Positions 5,502 through 7,526 of a stretch of 7,526 bases of DNA are shown piece after piece. The first letter of the stretch is position 1; every line of letters starts with the position of its first letter. The translations under genes were made by a program, and so were the position numbers. Where the stretch lies: positions 1-7,526 of the forward strand of contig JAFUQY010000190.1 of assembly GCA_017472105.1 (NCBI GenBank), in the 5' to 3' direction. The stretch is from Clostridia bacterium (lineage in GTDB: Bacteria; Bacillota_A; Clostridia; Oscillospirales; CAG-272). The notes under the pieces are model-generated. The model had not been told where the DNA came from. It saw only the letters and a program-made list of their open reading frames with translations, and did not search any database.

Positions 5502-6947
5502 TTATTCGTACATTGCCCCGAGAAGTGCACGGAACGCATCGGAAATGCATCCTGCCGCGTCAATGCCGACGGAGTTTGTCTCCTCGTAGTGGTTCTCGCC
5601 GTCAATGTCGCCCGCGTTGGTCAGGTACGGCGTCTCCGGATGCACGATGAAATCGTTCGGCGGGATGATGTACCCGATCTCATCGTTCGCGAGTCCGAGG
5701 ATCAGAAGGTTCTCAATTCCGTATTCCGCCGCGATGTCAAGAAGGGGAACGGGATTTTCCGCTGTCGGATTTGCCGCGGGTCTTGCCGAGGTTTCATCCA
5801 TGTACTCACCCGTCACAAGCTCCGGAAAGATCTCGCCAGGGATCATCGCAATGTGAATGTCGCCCAGCTTCAGGACACTCAGCTCCGTCACGAGATTGTA
5901 TCCCGTCCCGCTGTCGGTGGATTCCCGCGTCTCATTGCCGAGAATGCCGAGGAAACGGTAGTACAGGTACACCGTGTTGTGCATCGGGATTTCAAACTCC
6001 GTCCGTGCAATTTCCAGCACCGGCTCAACCACCCGCTCATCGGTGATCTCCAGCGCGTAGGTCAGCATCCGCTCCCCAGTCGTCTCAAGCGCGTACTGTT
6101 CATCGAAGACACTGCTGCCGGGTGCGTTTTTGTTGATCTGCCGCGTCATGATCAAGCCGCCGATTGCCGAGGGCATGTACAGCATCCGCTCGCCGGTTTC
6201 TTCCAGCAGAAGATCGCTCATCACACCGGGAAAATCGCGGCTGAGCATCGTATTGGCGCCTCTTAAAGATTCAGCATGTGCGGCATAGGAGAACATGCGG
6301 ATGCCTGCCGAACCGTCGTCGGGGATGAACCGGAGCTGATAGAGATTTTCGTCAAACACCTCGGGAATCCGGCTGTCGTACTGCATATCCGTGCGGGTAT
6401 AGCCGTAGGTGAGCGTGCCGGGCTCTCTGTCCGCGTGGGCGAGATTTGCCGCCGTGACGCAAGCCTCCACGAGCCGCTCCATGAACGCGGGATTTTTGCC
6501 GTCCTTCGCGATCTCGCCCCAGAGTCCGAGCGTGTCAATCCCGGCGTGGCTGTGGGTCGAGTACACATTCACGGACGCGCATCCGGTTTCCAGACAGAAC
6601 GGCGAGAGTGCGGTGCGGATTTTCTCCACCCAGTCCTGTCCGAGACCGACGCAGTCCACGCCGATGAGGAGAATGCCCTCTCCGCCGACGTCCATCCAGA
6701 CCGCCGAGGCGCGCATTTCGTCATAGGTACCGGTGATTTCCCGTCCGCTGTCGTAGCCTGCGATGTAGAACGGGCCCTCAAGTCCGTCAATGGAAATGAT
6801 CGCGTCGCCGAAGCCCATCTGCCATTTTGCCGACACCATATCGTCCGTCTCCATCCGCAAGTATTCCGGTGCCGACGCCGTTCCGCATCCGGTGAAAACC
6901 GCCGCGAAAAGCATGAGCACCGCAAGAATCCATGATAATCTTCTCAT
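5502..6947 (-). CDS. Lipoprotein of the neutral ceramidase-like superfamily
   Basis: The protein has 481 residues. MRR, a hydrophobic stretch (4-18) and FTGC (18-21) form a lipoprotein signal with C21 as the lipidated cysteine; F at -3 is slightly unusual. The mature part resembles neutral/alkaline ceramidases: VYSTHSHAG (128-136) matches their THTHSG motif, AAHAESLRGANTMLSRDFPG (222-241) the second-histidine region, AMIPGE (367-372) the VPGE motif, and GLANDEIGYIIPP (418-430) the segment holding the zinc-binding Tyr. By analogy with the known enzymes, the zinc ligands would be H132, H224, E372 and Y426. The nucleophile motif GDVSP is not apparent; the matching place reads SAIGGLIMT (260-268). 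It is probably a hydrolase on the outer face of the membrane, substrate unknown; ceramide itself is not implied. The start at 6947 has AGGAGG at 6953-6958 overlapping the stop of the upstream membrane-protein gene, so both form one operon. Confidence 0.82.
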   Translation of the reverse strand: MRRLSWILAVLMLFAAVFTGCGTASAPEYLRMETDDMVSAKWQMGFGDAIISIDGLEGPFYIAGYDSGREITGTYDEMRASAVWMDVGGEGILLIGVDCVGLGQDWVEKIRTALSPFCLETGCASVNVYSTHSHAGIDTLGLWGEIAKDGKNPAFMERLVEACVTAANLAHADREPGTLTYGYTRTDMQYDSRIPEVFDENLYQLRFIPDDGSAGIRMFSYAAHAESLRGANTMLSRDFPGVMSDLLLEETGERMLYMPSAIGGLIMTRQINKNAPGSSVFDEQYALETTGERMLTYALEITDERVVEPVLEIARTEFEIPMHNTVYLYYRFLGILGNETRESTDSGTGYNLVTELSVLKLGDIHIAMIPGEIFPELVTGEYMDETSARPAANPTAENPVPLLDIAAEYGIENLLILGLANDEIGYIIPPNDFIVHPETPYLTNAGDIDGENHYEETNSVGIDAAGCISDAFRALLGAMYE

Positions 6948-6957
6948 AACTTCCTCC

Positions 6958-7407
6958 TCAGAACGCCCCGGCTTCGATCATGTCGACGAGGGAGAGCATC
7001 ACTGTGCCGAATCGGATGCCGTTGACGTCAGTGAACCACACCGCGGCGGCAAACGACAGCACAAAGAGGACAATCCCGAGCAGCACCGACGGAATCACGG
7101 CCCAGCGTCCGATTTTCTTCACAAGAAGCCCGATCACGAGCAGGAAACAGAGCGCCAGAACGAACGGAATCACGCCGTGCGGGTCAAGATCGGCGTCTTC
7201 AAGCTGGGAGAAAATATCCGCGAACTGATCCTGCCCCGCATATGCGAGGATGGAATCGATGGAACGGATGAACACCGCAGAGAGCGCACAGACCGACAGC
7301 GTCAGGAGAATCGCTGCGAGAATGAGATACGAAATAAACCGCGCGGAAACTTTTGCGGGAGCCTTCCCGGGAAGATTTCCGGTTTTTATTTGGGGTACGG
7401 GATCCAT
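6958..7407 (-). CDS. Membrane protein, 149 residues, unknown family
   Basis: The predicted protein has a basic N-terminus with several prolines (1-23; K8, K15, K19, R23), probably cytosolic. Three membrane helices follow at about 26-48, 79-96 and 103-124. The segment between helices 1 and 2 (49-78) is acidic (QLEDADLDPHG) and should be outside. KKIGR (97-101) forms a short inner loop. The last 25 residues are amphipathic or mildly hydrophobic. The start at 7407 has AAAGGAGA at 7413-7420 with good spacing, downstream of a near-perfect promoter. It is first in an operon with the ceramidase-like lipoprotein, whose ribosome site overlaps this gene's stop codon. The pairing suggests a shared envelope role but does not identify one. 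I do not recognise the family. Confidence 0.87.
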   Translation of the reverse strand: MDPVPQIKTGNLPGKAPAKVSARFISYLILAAILLTLSVCALSAVFIRSIDSILAYAGQDQFADIFSQLEDADLDPHGVIPFVLALCFLLVIGLLVKKIGRWAVIPSVLLGIVLFVLSFAAAVWFTDVNGIRFGTVMLSLVDMIEAGAF

Positions 7408-7454
7408 AAGGGTCTCCTTTGCGTGAATTTGCTTCCATTAATAATTATATATTC

Positions 7455-7483
7455 ATTATACAATATTCCGCCGCATAAGTCAA
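7455..7483 (-). promoter_or_regulatory. SigA promoter of the membrane protein-lipoprotein operon
   Basis: On the minus strand TTGACT (7483-7478) is a 5 of 6 match to the -35 consensus. A 17-bp spacer leads to a perfect TATAAT (7460-7455). Transcription should start near 7448, giving a leader of about 40 nt that is very AT-rich at its start. Confidence 0.9.
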
Positions 7484-7504
7484 TCGCTCCCGCGTCATCC
7501 ACGC

Positions 7505-7525
7505 AAAAAAGCCGGAGAACTCCGC
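7505..7525 (-). terminator. Terminator of an upstream minus-strand operon outside the window
   Basis: On the minus strand CGGA (7524-7521 in that order) pairs with TCCG (7517-7514 region) around a short GTTC loop, one more G-C pair can form past a bulged G, and six T residues follow (7510-7505). Part of the hairpin may lie beyond the window edge. Its position just upstream of the promoter at 7455-7483 fits the end of a preceding gene on the same strand. Confidence 0.6.
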
Positions 7526-7526
7526 A

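Noticed and set aside
6064..6197. Repeated TGERML segment in the lipoprotein (residues 251-256 and 290-295)
   Set aside because: The DNA match is short (about 11 bases) and the flanks differ, so it is more likely chance than a functional repeat.

Overview
The window looks like a chromosomal segment of a fairly GC-rich member of the Clostridia (Bacillota), possibly an uncultured gut lineage. Supporting signs are strong AGGAGG-type ribosome sites before almost every gene, near-consensus SigA promoters (TTGACA-17-TATGAT type, often with an extended -10), short intrinsic terminators, and secG next to rnr, a neighbourhood typical of Bacillota. Lineage is inferred from these traits only; there is no rRNA or other marker gene.

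Left part, plus strand (1-1563). A SigA promoter at 41-69 drives a two-gene operon. The first gene encodes a 215-residue zinc-ribbon protein with three membrane segments. The second encodes a 168-residue single-pass membrane protein of unknown family. A second near-consensus promoter (1304-1332), with a 15-bp inverted repeat at the predicted start of transcription, precedes a 46-codon gene for a small membrane protein. That gene ends in a strong, probably two-way, terminator (1523-1563).

Middle part, minus strand (1567-5465). Read in the direction of transcription it is secG, an intrinsic terminator, a 155-nt leader, rnr (RNase R), and a YhcC/YtqA-type radical SAM gene starting one base after the rnr stop. 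secG (translocon subunit) has a strong promoter, highly biased codons and an unusual acidic C-terminal tail. In many Bacillota smpB follows rnr; here the radical SAM gene occupies that place.

Right part, minus strand (5502-7525). A clean SigA promoter (7455-7483) starts a two-gene operon: a 149-residue membrane protein, then a 481-residue lipoprotein resembling the neutral ceramidase superfamily. The lipoprotein keeps the likely zinc-binding positions but appears to lack the ceramidase nucleophile motif. The tail of a terminator for an operon outside the window sits at 7505-7525.

No mobile element, CRISPR array, tRNA, rRNA or phage gene was seen. No stretch without a gene exceeds 300 bases. 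I found no convincing new multi-gene system. The most interesting items are the small membrane protein unit with its operator-like repeat, the ceramidase-like lipoprotein with an altered active site, and the uncharacterised zinc-ribbon operon.
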